Shown in pieces: positions 36,924 to 46,400 of a stretch of 64,000 nucleotides of DNA. Source of the stretch: Marinicella marina (lineage in GTDB: Bacteria; Pseudomonadota; Gammaproteobacteria; Xanthomonadales; Marinicellaceae). Positions within the stretch are counted from its first letter, which is position 1, and each line of letters starts with the position of its first letter. The notes below the pieces were generated by a model, which worked only from the letters and a program-made list of their open reading frames with translations, made no database searches and was not told where the DNA came from. The translations under genes were made by a program, and so were the position numbers. The DNA is taken from positions 310,001 through 374,000 of the forward strand of contig NZ_JASJNC010000003.1 of assembly GCF_030065545.1 (NCBI RefSeq), given 5' to 3'.

Positions 36924-37490
36924 TTATTCTCCTTTACGTTTTACGAGTAAAGACAAATCACGAATGATTTGTGTTGATGTGTTTTCAGGCGTGAACGCCA
37001 TCATAAGAAATCCTTCAGGTGCAACCACATACAAACCTTCACCTTGTTTCAGTGAAACATCAGAAAGCTGATCAAATACGGCTTGAATGGCTGCATTGTC
37101 TTCAATGGATACCTTTTTGACGTGCACATAGGGATCTTGCATATCGGCACTGAACGCATCAGCAATCAATAACAAGTTCAATTTCTCTGCACGGTGCCCC
37201 AGACTCAATCGATAACGGTGTAATTCATCTTCCAGTTCAATACATTGTTCTGCACAGGTACCTGGCACTCGCCTGATCAAAGTCCAATTGCCATCCAGTG
37301 CTTTGACCCAGTCTTTGTCGGTATAATCAGCCAATTTAACCAATGGCGAAACAAAGTGACCGTTGTTCTTTTTATTCTCTGGTTGAAAACTGATCAAACC
37401 AGAACTGAGCACGTATGCAACGACCACAGGTGCAGTAAAAAAAAGTATGGTCAATACGATGGTTAATCTATTTTTGGTTTTTGTCTGCAT
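36924..37490 (-). CDS. Sco-like thioredoxin-fold oxidase assembly protein
   Basis: A 188-residue membrane-anchored protein. One N-terminal helix (LTIVLTILFFTAPVVVAYVL) is followed by a periplasmic domain with a thioredoxin-like order. The feature GTCAEQCIELEDELHRYRLSLG contains a CxxxC pair like that of Sco copper chaperones, followed by strands LNLLLIAD and EGLYVVAPEGFLMMAF and a terminal helix IIRDLSLLVKR. The usual distal copper-ligand histidine of Sco1 is not obvious. Position between surf1 and ctaA strongly suggests a role in CuA insertion or thiol reduction for cytochrome oxidase. The family call is by motif and context, not by overall similarity. Confidence 0.75.
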   Translation of the reverse strand: MQTKTKNRLTIVLTILFFTAPVVVAYVLSSGLISFQPENKKNNGHFVSPLVKLADYTDKDWVKALDGNWTLIRRVPGTCAEQCIELEDELHRYRLSLGHRAEKLNLLLIADAFSADMQDPYVHVKKVSIEDNAAIQAVFDQLSDVSLKQGEGLYVVAPEGFLMMAFTPENTSTQIIRDLSLLVKRKGE

Positions 37491-37493
37491 AAT

Positions 37494-38216
37494 TTATTCT
37501 TCAGTTGAAGCGTTGAAATAAGTTTTTTTAAGAAATACCCCGTAGGCAAAACATAACACCAATGACATGGTGAACCACTGGGCTGCATAGCCTTGGTGTT
37601 TGGCTACGGTCATTCTAGGTAGCTGCCAATTTCGCTCAAACCCATGCGCCATACCAGGATCTAATTTTAACACTTGAGGCAAAATAACACATGCACCGCC
37701 GTTGGGCAGAGGGCAGTGTCGTGCAGTGATCAGTTGATTGATTTTTTCCACTGGCATATAAGTCAGGTTCTGTCGTGCTTGTAATTGTACTGATTGTTCA
37801 CCCAACTGAATCCCAGGACGTGGCCAATCTGCCACCAGTGCTGTGATTTCTTGTGTGTCCCTTGTCACATCCAAGGGCTGTATATCATTATCAGTCCAGC
37901 CACGATTGACCAATATGATTTGGTTGTTAATGGTTTTGAATACAGTGAATATGAAATGACCCACTTGACCATCCATGATTTGATTGTCTAATATCAGGTG
38001 TGTATCAAGGTATTCACCAGTGGTGCGGATGCGATTAAAAGCAACCAGCTGCTGCCATTGCTTTTGGGTCTGTGGCATTTGGAACTGTTCATCAGCCAAC
38101 CGTTCATTGATGGATTCTTTTTGTGCTGCCCGATCAAGCTGCCAAAAACCGGCCCACAGCATAACCGACAAAACGGCCAGCCACAGGGCAGTGAAAATCC
38201 AAGGAAAACGTTTCAT
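37494..38216 (-). CDS. SURF1 family cytochrome oxidase assembly protein
   Basis: A protein of about 240 residues with two membrane helices, one near each end (WIFTALWLAVLSVMLWAGFWQL and WFTMSLVLCFAYGVFL). The periplasmic part contains the SURF1 pattern: GFWQLDRAAQKE, TTGEYLDTHLILDNQ, VLVNRGW-like ILVNRGWTDND, and the C-terminal HQGYAAQWF. SURF1 helps place heme A in subunit I. I start it at 38216 (MKRFPWIF), which fits the family; an upstream extension would overlap the DUF2909 gene. It is three bases from the Sco-like gene. Confidence 0.92.
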   Translation of the reverse strand: MKRFPWIFTALWLAVLSVMLWAGFWQLDRAAQKESINERLADEQFQMPQTQKQWQQLVAFNRIRTTGEYLDTHLILDNQIMDGQVGHFIFTVFKTINNQIILVNRGWTDNDIQPLDVTRDTQEITALVADWPRPGIQLGEQSVQLQARQNLTYMPVEKINQLITARHCPLPNGGACVILPQVLKLDPGMAHGFERNWQLPRMTVAKHQGYAAQWFTMSLVLCFAYGVFLKKTYFNASTEE

Positions 38217-38226
38217 TAAATTAGGC

Positions 38227-38442
38227 TTAATTGGGTTGCAAAAATGATGGTCTGTTGGGTTCAATCCATCCCATATAGGCAGCGAAAATGATGAACAAAA
38301 ACAACAAAACACTGACCGCCACGCGAACCGTCAAAAACCTGACTGTATTTTGACTTTGTCCTTTGCCTTTTACCAAGTAAAACATGGCCGAGCCCAAGCT
38401 AAATACAATGAATAAAAAGATAACAATAATAAGGTATTTCAT
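38227..38442 (-). CDS. DUF2909 twin-helix membrane protein
   Basis: A 71-residue protein with two hydrophobic helices (LIIVIFLFIVFSLGSAMFYLV and VAVSVLLFLFIIFAAYMGWI) around a short loop that includes LTVRVAVSV. This matches the small DUF2909 family, regularly found between cytochrome oxidase subunit III and SURF1 genes in gammaproteobacteria. It is probably an assembly or stability factor of the oxidase, although no function is proven. It is the first gene after the ctaE terminator and precedes surf1 by 10 bases, so it may open the assembly operon. Confidence 0.88.
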   Translation of the reverse strand: MKYLIIVIFLFIVFSLGSAMFYLVKGKGQSQNTVRFLTVRVAVSVLLFLFIIFAAYMGWIEPNRPSFLQPN

Positions 38443-38491
38443 AAGTTTGTGGGTATTAATTTGATACCCGATATTTTAATTGATTCAACGT

Positions 38492-38518
38492 AAAAAGCCC
38501 ATCAAAGATGGGCTTTTT
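38492..38518 (-). terminator. Terminator between ctaE and the assembly operon
   Basis: A perfect 12-bp stem (AAAAAGCCCATC with GATGGGCTTTTT) with a three-base loop. It lies 24 bases after ctaE and ends in a T-run on either strand. Confidence 0.88.
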
Positions 38519-38542
38519 CGTGTCTCTATATCATTACTTTTT

Positions 38543-39415
38543 TTACAAAATATAGACAAATATAAACAAGCCTAACCAGACCACATCCACAAAGTGCCAA
38601 TACCATGCTACCGCCTCAAAACCAAAGTGACTTTCAGGTCTGAAATGGCCTTTTATGACACGTATGGTAATGATAGCAATCATGATCGCACCCAAAGTCA
38701 CATGCAGACCGTGGAACCCTGTAAGCATGAAGAAGGTAGAGCCATAAATGCCGGATGACAATTTGAGATTAAAATCACGGTAAGCCAAAACATATTCTTC
38801 GGCTTGGAAGAAGATGAAAACAGCGCCCAGTAATACCGTTGCAATCAACCAAATGATGGTTTGTTTGCGATTATTAGCCCGCAATGCATGGTGAGCAATG
38901 GTGATGGTAACCGAACTGGCTAACAACAATAAGGTGTTAACCAAAGGCAAGTGGTATGGATCAATGATTTCAAAACGGCCATTTAAGTCAGCAGGGCCAT
39001 TGGTTGGCCAAACGCCTTCATAGCCGCTCCACAGCGTTTCATTGGTAGCCAGACCGATACCCTCACCACCCAACCAAGGCACAGAGAAAGTCCGGGCATA
39101 AAACAAAGCACCAAAGAAGGCAGCAAAGAACATCACTTCAGAGAAAATAAACCAAATCATCCCCATACGGAACGAAGTATCAACTTGGGTACTGTAAAGC
39201 TTTTCCTCACTTTCTTTGATGACATCACCAAACCAACCGAACATCATCCACAAAATGATACCGATACCAACAAACATCAACCACGGGGTGATTGAAGTTT
39301 GGCTGTTCAATGCTTGGATGGCGCCCATGAAAGTGACGAATAAACCAATTGAACCGACAATCGGCCATTTGGCTAGGTGAGGTACGTAATATTGATCGTT
39401 ACTTGCTTCTGACAT
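38543..39415 (-). CDS. ctaE: Cytochrome c oxidase subunit III
   Basis: A 290-residue membrane protein with seven predicted helices, the third core subunit of the aa3-type oxidase. Landmarks are YYVPHLAKWPIVGSIGLF at the N terminus, FRMGMIWFIFSEVMFFAAFFGALFYAR, QAEEYVLAYRDFNLKLSSGIYGSTFFMLTGFHGLHVTLG, and the closing FGFEAVAWYWHFVDVVWLGLFI. The glutamate in the FSEVMFF helix, linked to proton uptake, is present. It follows the cox11 gene by 22 bases and is closed by a strong terminator. Confidence 0.97.
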   Translation of the reverse strand: MSEASNDQYYVPHLAKWPIVGSIGLFVTFMGAIQALNSQTSITPWLMFVGIGIILWMMFGWFGDVIKESEEKLYSTQVDTSFRMGMIWFIFSEVMFFAAFFGALFYARTFSVPWLGGEGIGLATNETLWSGYEGVWPTNGPADLNGRFEIIDPYHLPLVNTLLLLASSVTITIAHHALRANNRKQTIIWLIATVLLGAVFIFFQAEEYVLAYRDFNLKLSSGIYGSTFFMLTGFHGLHVTLGAIMIAIITIRVIKGHFRPESHFGFEAVAWYWHFVDVVWLGLFIFVYIL

Positions 39416-39437
39416 GATAGTTAAGCCTCTTTAAATA

Positions 39438-40022
39438 TTATATTTTTTCGTGCGCCTCAGCGGCAGCTGCTTGCTGTGCTGCTGTCAGGCGACTTTTATT
39501 AAAAAAAGTATATGACAAAGTCAATACATTGATGTCTTTGGGAATATCTGGACTGACAATAAAAGTAACGGGCATGTTTTTCTCTTCGCCCGATGTCAAT
39601 AACTGTTCAGTGAAACAAAAACACTCTGTTTTGCTGAAGTAAATAGAAGCTTCATTCGGCGCCACACTAGGCACCGCTTGGCCGGTCACATCGATTTGAG
39701 CAATGTTCTTGGCAATGTATTCTGTTGAATACAGTTTACCAGGCACCACTTCCATGGAAAAAACCTGAGGTTTAAGTGACCAAGGCAGGTCACTGTTCAC
39801 AGTGCCGTCAAATTGGACGGTCACGGTGTGATCGATGGCTTGTTCTTTGACTTCAGAAGTGGCCAACACACCGGTTTTACCGTTCAAACCAGTGATGTCA
39901 CAAATGATGTCATACAAAGGTACCAAGGCAAAGCCAAAACCCACCATCAACAGTGAGCCTGCAATACCCAGCTTCAATACTTTTCTATTGTCTTTCTGTC
40001 TGTTTTGTTTATTTTGTTGCAT
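39438..40022 (-). CDS. Cytochrome c oxidase assembly protein CtaG/Cox11
   Basis: A copper chaperone of about 194 residues that delivers CuB to subunit I. A single N-terminal helix (LGIAGSLLMVGFGFALVPLYDIICDITG) anchors a periplasmic immunoglobulin-like domain. The copper-binding motif is present as ECFCFTEQ near residue 128, followed by MPVTFIVSPDIP and LTLSYTFFN. I start it at the ATG at 40022 (MQQNK); the preceding in-frame codon two positions up is TTG. The 5' end overlaps the small oxidase protein gene by 14 bases. The symbol ctaG is used for unrelated proteins too, so I leave it blank. Confidence 0.94.
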   Translation of the reverse strand: MQQNKQNRQKDNRKVLKLGIAGSLLMVGFGFALVPLYDIICDITGLNGKTGVLATSEVKEQAIDHTVTVQFDGTVNSDLPWSLKPQVFSMEVVPGKLYSTEYIAKNIAQIDVTGQAVPSVAPNEASIYFSKTECFCFTEQLLTSGEEKNMPVTFIVSPDIPKDINVLTLSYTFFNKSRLTAAQQAAAAEAHEKI

Positions 40023-40152
40023 GGTCAAATACTACATAAACGGAGTAAGCAAAAACAGCCAAAGCCACCACTGCCAGAATAACTGCTGTTTTTCTGGCAG
40101 CTTTGCGGTTGGCTGCAACCTGTTCTTCAGTTTGTTTATTTTTGTTTGTCAT
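40009..40152 (-). CDS. Small oxidase-cluster membrane protein (47 residues)
   Basis: A very short gene between ctaD and cox11. The frame from ATG 40152 gives MTNKNKQTEEQVAANRKAAR, then a single helix (TAVILAVVALAVFAYSVYVVF) and DHATK. Charged N terminus plus one helix is the layout of the small assembly proteins found at this place in many proteobacterial oxidase operons. It overlaps the ctaD stop by 17 bases and the cox11 start by 14, so it should be read by coupled translation. It probably sits in the inner membrane and helps oxidase assembly; this is from context. Confidence 0.78.
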   Translation of the reverse strand: MTNKNKQTEEQVAANRKAARKTAVILAVVALAVFAYSVYVVFDHATK

Positions 40153-41803
40153 CTTTCTCATCGATGTCACTGAGAATTGAGAATTTCTCACCATTGGCCA
40201 GCTTAGACAAATCAACTGGGCCAAACTCCGAGAAAGTATGGTGTGGCGCTGGCGACGGAACTGTCCACTCCAGGCCTTTGGCACCTTCCCAAACTTGTGC
40301 AGTGGCTTTCTCACCACCCCTGACAGTTTTCCAAACGATGTAAACAAACAACACTTGCGCCAAGCCAAAAGCGAAACCACCGATAGATGACATCATATTG
40401 AACTCAGCAAACTGTGTTGAATAATCTGGAATACGACGTGGCATACCAGCCAAACCTAAGAAATGTTGTGGGAAGAACAGCACATTAACTGAGATGGTTG
40501 ACCACCAGAAATGAATTTTACCCAATCTTTCGTTGTACATGTGACCAGACCATTTTGGCAGCCAGTAATAAGCACCTGCAATGATGGCATAAACCGCACC
40601 AGTTACCAGCACGTAATGGAAGTGCGCCACAATGAAATAAGTATCGTGGTACTGCAAATCAACTGGCGCCAAGGCCATCATGACCCCAGAGAAACCACCA
40701 ATGGTGAACAGCACAACAAATGCCAATGAGAACAGCATCGGCGTCTCAAAAGTCATCGAGCCACGCCACATGGTACCTACCCAGTTAAATATCTTAACGC
40801 CGGTTGGAACCGCAATCATCATGGTGGCATACATGAAGTACAGTGAACCACCCAGCGGCATCCCCACTGAGAACATGTGGTGCGCCCATACGATGAATGA
40901 CAAGAAAGCAATTGCAGCTGTGGCATATACCATTGATACGTAACCGAACAATGGCTTGCGAGCAAAAGTAGGTATGATCTCAGAAATGATACCAAATGCC
41001 GGTAAAATCATGATGTAAACCTCAGGGTGTCCAAAGAACCAGAAAATATGCTGGAACAACACCGGATCACCACCACCAGCAGCATTAAAGAAACTGGTAT
41101 CGAAATAACGATCGGTCAGAATCATGGTTACTGCACCGGCCAAAACTGGCATCACAGCAATCAACAAGAAAGCAGTGATTAACCAAGTCCAAACGAACAA
41201 AGGCATATTCAAATAACCCAAATTAGGTGCACGCATGTTCATGATGGTTGCGATTACATTGATGGCGCCCATGATGGATGAGATACCCATCATATGTACT
41301 GCGAATACCAAAAAGCCTACGTTGTGTCCGCCTTGGAGCACCAAGGGTGGGTACATGGTCCAACCACCAGCCGGCGCACCGCCTGGCATGAACAAGGTAG
41401 CCAACAGCATAGTGAATGCAAAAGGCAGGATCCAGAAAGACCAGTTGTTCATTCTGGGTAAAGCCATATCTGGTGCACCAATCATCATTGGTATCATCCA
41501 GTTTGCCAAACCAACAAAGGCCGGCATAACGGCACCAAAAATCATCACCAAAGCATGCATGGTGGTCATTTGGTTAAAGAAAGCAGGTTCTACAAATTGT
41601 AAGCCTGGTTGGAATAACTCCAAGCGGATGATCATTGCCATCGCACCACCGACCATAAACATAGCCAATGCAAAAACCAAATACAAAGTACCGATGTCTT
41701 TGTGGTTGGTGGTCATCAACCAACGCTTAACAAAACCTTTTGGTTTGTGGTCGTGATCGTGGTGATCGTGAGCTACTTCATCATGTGTGATATCTTGACT
41801 CAT
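40136..41803 (-). CDS. ctaD: Cytochrome c oxidase subunit I
   Basis: The catalytic heme-copper subunit, 555 residues with twelve helices, carrying heme a and the a3-CuB centre. Landmarks: MTTNHKDIGTLYLVFA, TMHALVMIFGAVMPAFVG, the CuB helix FWFFGHPEVYIMILPAFGI with the His-Glu-x-Tyr-type pattern HPEVY, WAHHMFSVG, and HDTYFIVAHFHYVLVTGAV with the heme a3 and a ligands. The D-channel segment also fits the A1 family. The N terminus is histidine-rich (HDEVAHDHHDHDHKPKG). A strong ribosome site (CAGAGGAA) precedes it. It is 12 bases downstream of ctaC. Confidence 0.98.
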   Translation of the reverse strand: MSQDITHDEVAHDHHDHDHKPKGFVKRWLMTTNHKDIGTLYLVFALAMFMVGGAMAMIIRLELFQPGLQFVEPAFFNQMTTMHALVMIFGAVMPAFVGLANWMIPMMIGAPDMALPRMNNWSFWILPFAFTMLLATLFMPGGAPAGGWTMYPPLVLQGGHNVGFLVFAVHMMGISSIMGAINVIATIMNMRAPNLGYLNMPLFVWTWLITAFLLIAVMPVLAGAVTMILTDRYFDTSFFNAAGGGDPVLFQHIFWFFGHPEVYIMILPAFGIISEIIPTFARKPLFGYVSMVYATAAIAFLSFIVWAHHMFSVGMPLGGSLYFMYATMMIAVPTGVKIFNWVGTMWRGSMTFETPMLFSLAFVVLFTIGGFSGVMMALAPVDLQYHDTYFIVAHFHYVLVTGAVYAIIAGAYYWLPKWSGHMYNERLGKIHFWWSTISVNVLFFPQHFLGLAGMPRRIPDYSTQFAEFNMMSSIGGFAFGLAQVLFVYIVWKTVRGGEKATAQVWEGAKGLEWTVPSPAPHHTFSEFGPVDLSKLANGEKFSILSDIDEKDDKQK

Positions 41804-41815
41804 AGTATTCCTCTG

Positions 41816-42970
41816 TTATTGTTTCATGCTTTTGACGGTGGCTGGTTGAACTACATCACCAGCTGTGTTGCCAAAAGAATTTCGTGTGTAAGTGATGGCC
41901 GCAGCAATGTCTGTTTCCGACAATATGTTGCCGAATGCTTGCATGGCCGTGCCAGGCTTGCCATTTAAAATCAGGTCGATTTGCGCAGCAGGATCACCGT
42001 TGACTAAGGCACTACCAGCCAGCGCCGGGAATGCCGGAGGCATACCTGCACCTGTTGCTTGGTGACATGCAGCACATTGCGTGTTGTAAACTTCTTCACC
42101 TTTGGCCATCAATTGATCTTTGGTCCATTCAGTATCAACCATCTGTGCTTCAACTTCTTGCTCACCTTTTTGATCAGCAACCCATTTGGCATAATCTTCT
42201 TTACTGACTGCTTCAACCACAATCGGCATAAAACCGTGGTCTTTACCACACAGCTCTGCACATTGTCCGCGATAAGTGCCCGGAGTTTGCACGTTGGTCC
42301 AAGCCTCATTGACAAAACCAGGAATGGCGTCGCGCTTCCAACCGAAATCAGGTACCCACCAAGCGTGAATCACATCATCAGCAGTCAACAAAAATCTGAT
42401 ATTGGTATCAACTGGAATCACCAATGGGTTATCCACTTCTAACAAATAATTTTCAATGGTGGTCACATCCACGCCAGAACCTTTCTGACGAGCCAAATCA
42501 TGATCACGATCCAGTGAACTGATGAAGCTGATGCCCTCGTCCATATAATCATATTTCCACTTCCACTGGTAACCTGTCACTTTGATGGTCATATCCATGG
42601 CTAATCTTTTGCCGTCATCAGTGGTGGGGTTCTCCATTTTTATCAAGGCTTTGGTCGCTGGCACTGCGATTACCACCAAAATCAAGATGGGGATCACTGT
42701 CCAGATGACTTCAGCAGTTAGGCTGTGGTCGAATTGATCTGCTTTTGCTCCTTTCGATCTGCGGTGAGCAAAAATTGAAAAAATCATGGCACCAAATACA
42801 ATGATTCCTATGACTATACAAATCCACAATGTAAACGTGTGCAAGCCAAAAGCGGTTTCACTGAACTCGGTAACGCCTTTTCTTAAGTTCATCCCATATT
42901 CAGCTGCTGACAGGGTTGAGACCAATAGGCCGCCCAACAACATCATGAATTTTAATTGCATTTTTTTCAT
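41816..42970 (-). CDS. ctaC: Cytochrome c oxidase subunit II with fused cytochrome c domain
   Basis: Subunit II of an aa3/caa3-type oxidase, about 384 residues. A signal peptide (MKKMQLKFMMLLGGLLVSTLSA) is followed by two helices and the CuA cupredoxin domain with WWVPDFGWKRDAIPG and the ligand motif QCAELCGKDHGFMP. Beyond it a class I cytochrome c domain is fused, with heme motif CAACH near residue 305 and a methionine ligand in KPGTAMQAFGN. The extra heme makes this the caa3-like form that accepts electrons from cytochrome c. The ATG at 42970 is chosen because it begins the signal peptide. It leads the oxidase operon. Confidence 0.95.
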   Translation of the reverse strand: MKKMQLKFMMLLGGLLVSTLSAAEYGMNLRKGVTEFSETAFGLHTFTLWICIVIGIIVFGAMIFSIFAHRRSKGAKADQFDHSLTAEVIWTVIPILILVVIAVPATKALIKMENPTTDDGKRLAMDMTIKVTGYQWKWKYDYMDEGISFISSLDRDHDLARQKGSGVDVTTIENYLLEVDNPLVIPVDTNIRFLLTADDVIHAWWVPDFGWKRDAIPGFVNEAWTNVQTPGTYRGQCAELCGKDHGFMPIVVEAVSKEDYAKWVADQKGEQEVEAQMVDTEWTKDQLMAKGEEVYNTQCAACHQATGAGMPPAFPALAGSALVNGDPAAQIDLILNGKPGTAMQAFGNILSETDIAAAITYTRNSFGNTAGDVVQPATVKSMKQ

Positions 42971-43490
42971 AAAATAATACCCTAATGAATTTTGAAAACC
43001 TAACCTAATGAACGTGTGGTTATGATTACTCGGTTTGGTTGATGGCCACACACACCAACAAACATTGCTTTGTCACTTGATAAATTGTCAGTCACATATA
43101 CAGATTTGACTGTTTTATTATCATCACAATCAACGCGACTATTTGTCGCACAGGTTATGGGCGGCAATTCTACCATCCCCGCGACAAAATATCCGCAAAC
43201 AATATTATTTTTTTGTTAACTTTTTAGACATTTAAGAAATAAGAATCATTGTCGTTTAGACCGCCCTGAGGCCATGCCGCACAGATATTAAATTATTTAT
43301 CAAAAAACAGCACAAAACCAAGGCACAAATATTCACGTTCAGCGACTGCACCCAACGCCTTTAACGCCGATGCAGCAGCAGGCACCTCCACACAGCAATT
43401 ATATATGGTCAGATCTGACAAAAACAAATGACCCTATTAGTGGATTCATTTATAATCCACGCCTGTTCCTTTAACACTTGAGATGCCACC
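42971..43490. other. Divergent intergenic region between ctaC and putA
   Basis: About 520 bases with no convincing gene. It should hold the oxidase operon promoter on the minus strand and the putA promoter on the plus strand. An AT-rich part lies around 43195-43250 and contains a weak Fur-like match that I do not trust. No tRNA or repeat array is seen. Confidence 0.6.
43429..43460 (+). promoter_or_regulatory. putA promoter with overlapping palindrome
   Basis: A perfect -10 TATAAT (43451-43456) lies inside an inverted repeat, GTGGATT and AATCCAC with a seven-base loop (43440-43460). A partial -35 (TGACCC, 43429-43434) is 16 bases upstream. The overlap suggests an operator for a regulator, which fits a PutA lacking its own DNA-binding domain. 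Confidence 0.5.
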
Positions 43491-46400
43491 ATGACCATCA
43501 GCGCACTGCCATTTTATGACCATTATTTAATTGATGAAGAAACCTGGGTTAATCAGTTACTTGATTATGCCAACCCTGGGGCTAAGAAACGCCATGCAAT
43601 CAAGCAGTTGGCCAATCAACTGGTCGCAAATGTTCGCAGTCAAATTGATGACATGGATGGTGTTGATGCATTCATGAAACAATATGATCTGTCTTCAAAA
43701 GAAGGTATTTTATTGATGTGTCTGGCTGAAGCGCTGCTGCGCATCCCCGATAAAGACACAGCAGACAAACTCATCAGGGATAAAATACTGGAAGCTGATT
43801 GGAAGTCGCATTTAGGCAAGAGTGACTCTATGTTTGTTAATGCCTCGACTTGGGGCTTGATGTTAACCGGCAAAATCATCGACATCGATGAAAGTAAAGG
43901 TGGCATGAAACGTGCGCTGGACAAATTCATCAACAAGACCGGCGAACCCGTCATTCGCCAAGGCATCCATCGCGCCATGCAAGTTATGGGTAAACAATTT
44001 GTGATGGGCCGCAACATCAAAGAGGCAATCAAGCGTTCTGGTAAAAAAGGCTTCAGAGATTACCGTTACTCTTATGACATGTTGGGTGAAGCGGCACTGA
44101 CCCAAGCCGATGCCGATCGCTATTTTGAAGCATACTTGTCATCCATTGGCAGCATTGCTGAAGCCAACAAAAAACGACACATCAATGATGCCTCCAGTAT
44201 CTCAATCAAGTTATCCGCCCTACACCCCAGGTATGAGGTGGCCAATGTTGAACGCGTGATGGCAGAGTTGGCACCCAAAGTTCTGGAAATAGCCAACCAC
44301 GCCAAAGCCCTTAATGTAGCTGTCACCATAGATGCCGAAGAGGCTGATCGTTTAGAAATTTCACTGAAAATTTTTCAAACAGTCTACGAGCAACTACAGG
44401 ACTACCAAGGCTTTGGCTTGGTGGTACAGGCTTACCAAAAACGCGCACTGAAAGTACTGGAATGGCTGGCTGATCTGCATGATAAACATAAAAGACTGAT
44501 ACCCTTGCGACTGGTTAAAGGCGCCTATTGGGATACTGAGATCAAGCGAGCTCAAGAACAAGGCCTCAGTCACTACCCAGTATTTACCCGTAAGGTCAAT
44601 ACAGATGTGTCGTATTTGGCCTGTGCGCAATTTCTATTGAGTAATCGATCGCGGTTTTACCCACAATTTGCCACGCACAATGCCAATACGGTTGCTGCCA
44701 TCAACATCATGGCAGGTGAATCAGGGGGTTATGAATATCAGCGTCTGCATGGCATGGGCCAAGCCTTACACGCCCAAACCATCAGCGAGGATGGCTTGAG
44801 TCGTCCTTGCCGCATTTACGCACCAGTTGGCTCACATGAAGACTTGCTACCTTATTTGGTCAGGCGTTTACTTGAAAATGGTGCCAACACTTCATTCGTC
44901 AACCGTTTGACGGATCTGACTCTGGACATCAATGACATCACCCAAGACCCAATTGAAAAAGTCCGCAAACACAAAACCCACATGCACCCAGCCTTACCCT
45001 TACCAAGTGAAATTTATGGTGATGCTCGCATTAACTCAGCCGGGGTAAATCTGGGGGACATGAAAACCGTTGATGAACTGTTAAAAGCCGTTGCTGAAGA
45101 TGCCAGACTCAAGTTTCATGCCACCTCATTGATACCGGGTGCAGCAGCCGAAGGTGAATTGGTAGAAGTTTTTTCACCGGCTGATCTGTCACACCTAGTG
45201 GGCACCTACAATCGGGCTGAAACAGCTGACATTGAACAAGCCATTAACAACGCCCAACAAGCATTTCCTGCATGGCGTGATGGCGATGTTAAAGCCAAAG
45301 CAGATTGCCTATTGAAACTGGCAGACTTGATGGAGCAGCAGCAAAACACCTTAATTTATCTGCTACAAAAAGAGGCTGGGAAAACATTGGGTGATTGCAT
45401 TGCCGAATTGCGAGAAGCAGTTGATTTTTGTCGTTATTATGCACACCAAGCCGCCGAACTGTGTAGCCATGGTGAAAAGATGCCTGGTCCAACTGGCGAA
45501 AGTAACTATTTATACCATCAAGGCAAAGGCGTATTTGTTTGTATCAGCCCTTGGAACTTTCCATTGGCCATTTATGCCGGACAAATTGTGGCGGCGCTGG
45601 TCACTGGTAATTGCGTGATAGCCAAACCAGCTGAACAAACCAGTTTGATTGGCCATTTCACTGCTGAACTGATTCATCAGGCTGGCATCCCCAAAGAAGT
45701 TTTTCAGTTGATACTAGGTTCTGGCAGCCAAATAGGCAACCAACTGTGCCAAAACAAAGCCATCACTGGTGTGGTCTTTACCGGTTCTACACAAACTGCT
45801 CAGATAATCAGCTTGAATCTGGCCAATCGTAAAAGCGCAGCCATAGCCACGTTAATTGCGGAGACTGGTGGTCAAAATTGTATGATTGCCGATTCTTCAT
45901 GTTTACCAGAGCAACTGGTCAAAGACGTGGTCAATTCTGCCTTCCTCAGTGCCGGACAACGCTGTTCAGCACTGCGTATCCTGTACATACAAGATGATGT
46001 AGCCGACAAGGTCATTGAGATGTTACAGGGCGCCATGGATGAGCTGGTTGTGGGCCAGCCAGATTTATTTGCTACTGACTTGGGACCAGTGATTGACGAA
46101 AAAGCCTTGGGTATATTATTGAGTCATAAAACCCGCATGGAACAAGTAGCCAAACCCATTAAGTCACTTGTTGCACCGGCCATCAATGGCCATTACTTTG
46201 GTCCTCAGGCCGTTGAGATCAGCGACATCAAAGCACTTGAGCAAGAAGTATTTGGGCCATTCTTACACGTGATCCGATACCAATCGAATCAGCTCGATCA
46301 AGTCATTGATGACATCAACAGCACCGGTTACGGCCTGACCTTTGGCATCCATTCACGCATTGATGAAACCATCGAATACGTGGTTTCCAAAGTGCAAGCA

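Noticed and set aside
43236-43253. Fur-like sequence upstream of the oxidase operon
   Set aside because: By eye it matches about 12 of 19 consensus positions, and the right half is poor. It is expected by chance in AT-rich DNA.
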